This document shows positions 62,951-64,000 of a stretch of DNA of 64,000 nt, piece after piece. Made by a program: the position numbers and the translations under genes. The DNA is from Rhodanobacter sp. C05 (GTDB lineage Bacteria > Pseudomonadota > Gammaproteobacteria > Xanthomonadales > Rhodanobacteraceae). Under the pieces are notes generated by a model. The model searched no databases. It was not told the DNA's origin and worked only from the letters and a program-made list of their open reading frames with translations. Each line of letters begins with the position of its first letter. Positions within the stretch are counted from its first letter, which is position 1. The stretch covers positions 124,001-188,000 of the forward strand of contig NZ_MUNQ01000006.1 of assembly GCF_002001165.1 (NCBI RefSeq). The letters are read 5' to 3'.

Positions 62951-64000
62951 TGCGCACGGAGCATGACGCGAGCACGGCAATCGATACCTACCTGCAGCAG
63001 CACGAAACCAAGAGCCTGCTGCGTTTCATCACCTGCGGCAGCGTGGACGACGGCAAGAGCACCTTGCTTGGACGCCTGCTGTACGACAGCAAGCTGCTGT
63101 TCGACGACCAGCTGGCGGCGCTGAAAGGCGACAGCCTGCGCCATGGCACACAGAACGGCGAGCTGGATTTCGCCTTGCTGGTCGACGGACTCTCGGCCGA
63201 GCGCGAGCAGGGCATCACCATCGATGTCGCCTACCGCTTCTTCAGCACGGAGCGGCGCAAGTTCATCGTGGCCGATTGCCCCGGCCATGAGCAGTACACA
63301 CGCAACATGGCCACCGGTGCTTCCACTGCAGATCTCGCCGTGGTGCTGGTCGATGCGCGCAAGGGCTTGCTGACGCAGACGCGTCGGCATACCTATATCT
63401 GTGGATTGCTCGGCATCCGTCATGTGTTGCTGGCGGTGAACAAGATGGACCTGGTCGATTATTCCGAGGACGTGTTCCACGCGATCGAGGCGGATTATCG
63501 CGAGCTGGCTGACTCGATGGGTATCGCGCAGGTCAGCGCGGTGCCGCTGTCGGCGCTGCGTGGCGAGAATGTCAGCAGCCGTTCGGACTGCATCGACTGG
63601 TACGACGGCCCCAGCCTGCTGGAACATCTGGAGACGGTACAGGTCGCGCATGTAGCCGATGACGTCGGCTTCCGTTTGCCGGTGCAGTGGGTGTGCCGAC
63701 CCGATCAGAACTTCCGCGGCTACGCGGGCCATGTCGTCGCCGGTTCAATTGCGCCGGGCGACGAAGTGGTGGTGTTGCCGAGTGGCGCCCGTTCACGGGT
63801 GGCGCGCATCGTCACCGCCGCCGGCGACTTGCCGCGTGCCGGCCTTGGCGACCCAGTCACCCTGACGCTGACCGACGAGCGCGACATCAGCCGTGGCGAT
63901 GTCATTGCCGCGGCCGCACAGCCGCCGCAGGCGGCCGACCAATTCGCCGCGCACCTGCTGTGGATGGACGAGGCGCCGCTGCTGCCGGGGCGATCCTACG
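62950..64000 (+). CDS. cysN: Sulfate adenylyltransferase subunit 1 (GTPase), open at the right edge
   Basis: The first 350 residues of the EF-Tu-like GTPase that drives APS synthesis. GTPase motifs are complete: G1 [17 protein letters not shown]2 region [12 protein letters not shown]3 [20 protein letters not shown]4 NKMDLVDY. The second domain has begun by the window end ([25 protein letters not shown] split). ATG 62950 overlaps the cysD stop by one base. The 3' end is outside the window, so it is not possible to tell CysN from the bifunctional CysNC with a fused APS kinase, which is common in Xanthomonadales. Confidence 0.95.
   Translation, partial: MRTEHDASTAIDTYLQQHETKSLLRFITCGSVDDGKSTLLGRLLYDSKLLFDDQLAALKGDSLRHGTQNGELDFALLVDGLSAEREQGITIDVAYRFFSTERRKFIVADCPGHEQYTRNMATGASTADLAVVLVDARKGLLTQTRRHTYICGLLGIRHVLLAVNKMDLVDYSEDVFHAIEADYRELADSMGIAQVSAVPLSALRGENVSSRSDCIDWYDGPSLLEHLETVQVAHVADDVGFRLPVQWVCRPDQNFRGYAGHVVAGSIAPGDEVVVLPSGARSRVARIVTAAGDLPRAGLGDPVTLTLTDERDISRGDVIAAAAQPPQAADQFAAHLLWMDEAPLLPGRSY

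Overview
The window is about 64 kb of GC-rich, densely coding DNA. It most resembles a Rhodanobacter/Dyella/Luteibacter-type gammaproteobacterium (Xanthomonadales, Rhodanobacteraceae). That placement is an inference from gene content: TonB-dependent receptors beside glycoside hydrolases, a TonB receptor next to a TPR-sulfotransferase, a PilS/PilR pair, sucCD followed by glutamine-dependent nadE, and cysD-cysN. No rRNA, tRNA, CRISPR array or intact insertion sequence was seen.

Region 1 (1-6007) is the end of a potassium-transport locus: an outer-membrane beta-barrel porin, then kdpC, kdpD and kdpE. A 177-bp MITE-like element with a 6-bp target duplication sits before an AI-2E-type transporter with a long C-terminal extension (6378-8297). 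ssb, a broken GH27 alpha-galactosidase tail and an APC permease follow.

Region 2 (11617-22556) is a galactoside locus. Reading leftwards, a 5'-truncated GH42 beta-galactosidase is followed by a nearly overlapping De Ley-Doudoroff operon: dgoK, dgoA, dgoD, a galactose-dehydrogenase-like SDR, an SMP-30 lactonase and a GalP-like transporter. Facing it is a 5'-truncated TonB receptor followed by a periplasmic GH63 enzyme. The facing 5' parts of GH42 and the receptor are both missing, so one deletion appears to have removed them together with the divergent promoter.

Region 3 (22663-32017) is accessory. It has two MocR-type regulators on either side of a CadC-like wHTH/TPR protein, a small secreted protein, and a three-gene operon (unknown exported protein, ArsR regulator, AHSA1 protein) behind a perfect 18-bp-arm palindrome that overlaps a near-consensus promoter. 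An AT-rich, gene-poor stretch there carries an IS3-type orfA remnant and iterated short repeats.

Region 4 (32018-46270) begins with a full-length TonB receptor and a TPR-sulfotransferase, convergent to an M1 metallopeptidase. A mannoside locus follows: an AGE-family sugar isomerase, a PfkB fructokinase, a FucP-type transporter and a LacI regulator, all divergent from a GH92 alpha-mannosidase. Two identical 14-bp LacI-type operators lie between the regulator and GH92. The implied route is mannoside to mannose to fructose to fructose-6-phosphate.

Region 5 (46429-56093) is signalling: a sensor kinase, a single-domain response regulator, a REC-kinase-REC hybrid, two MacB-type ABC permeases without a nearby ATPase, and PilR/PilS (type IV pilus control). 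Region 6 (56378-64000) is core metabolism: sucC-sucD, nadE, a YedA-like exporter, a small membrane protein, a Rieske protein, cysD and the start of cysN.
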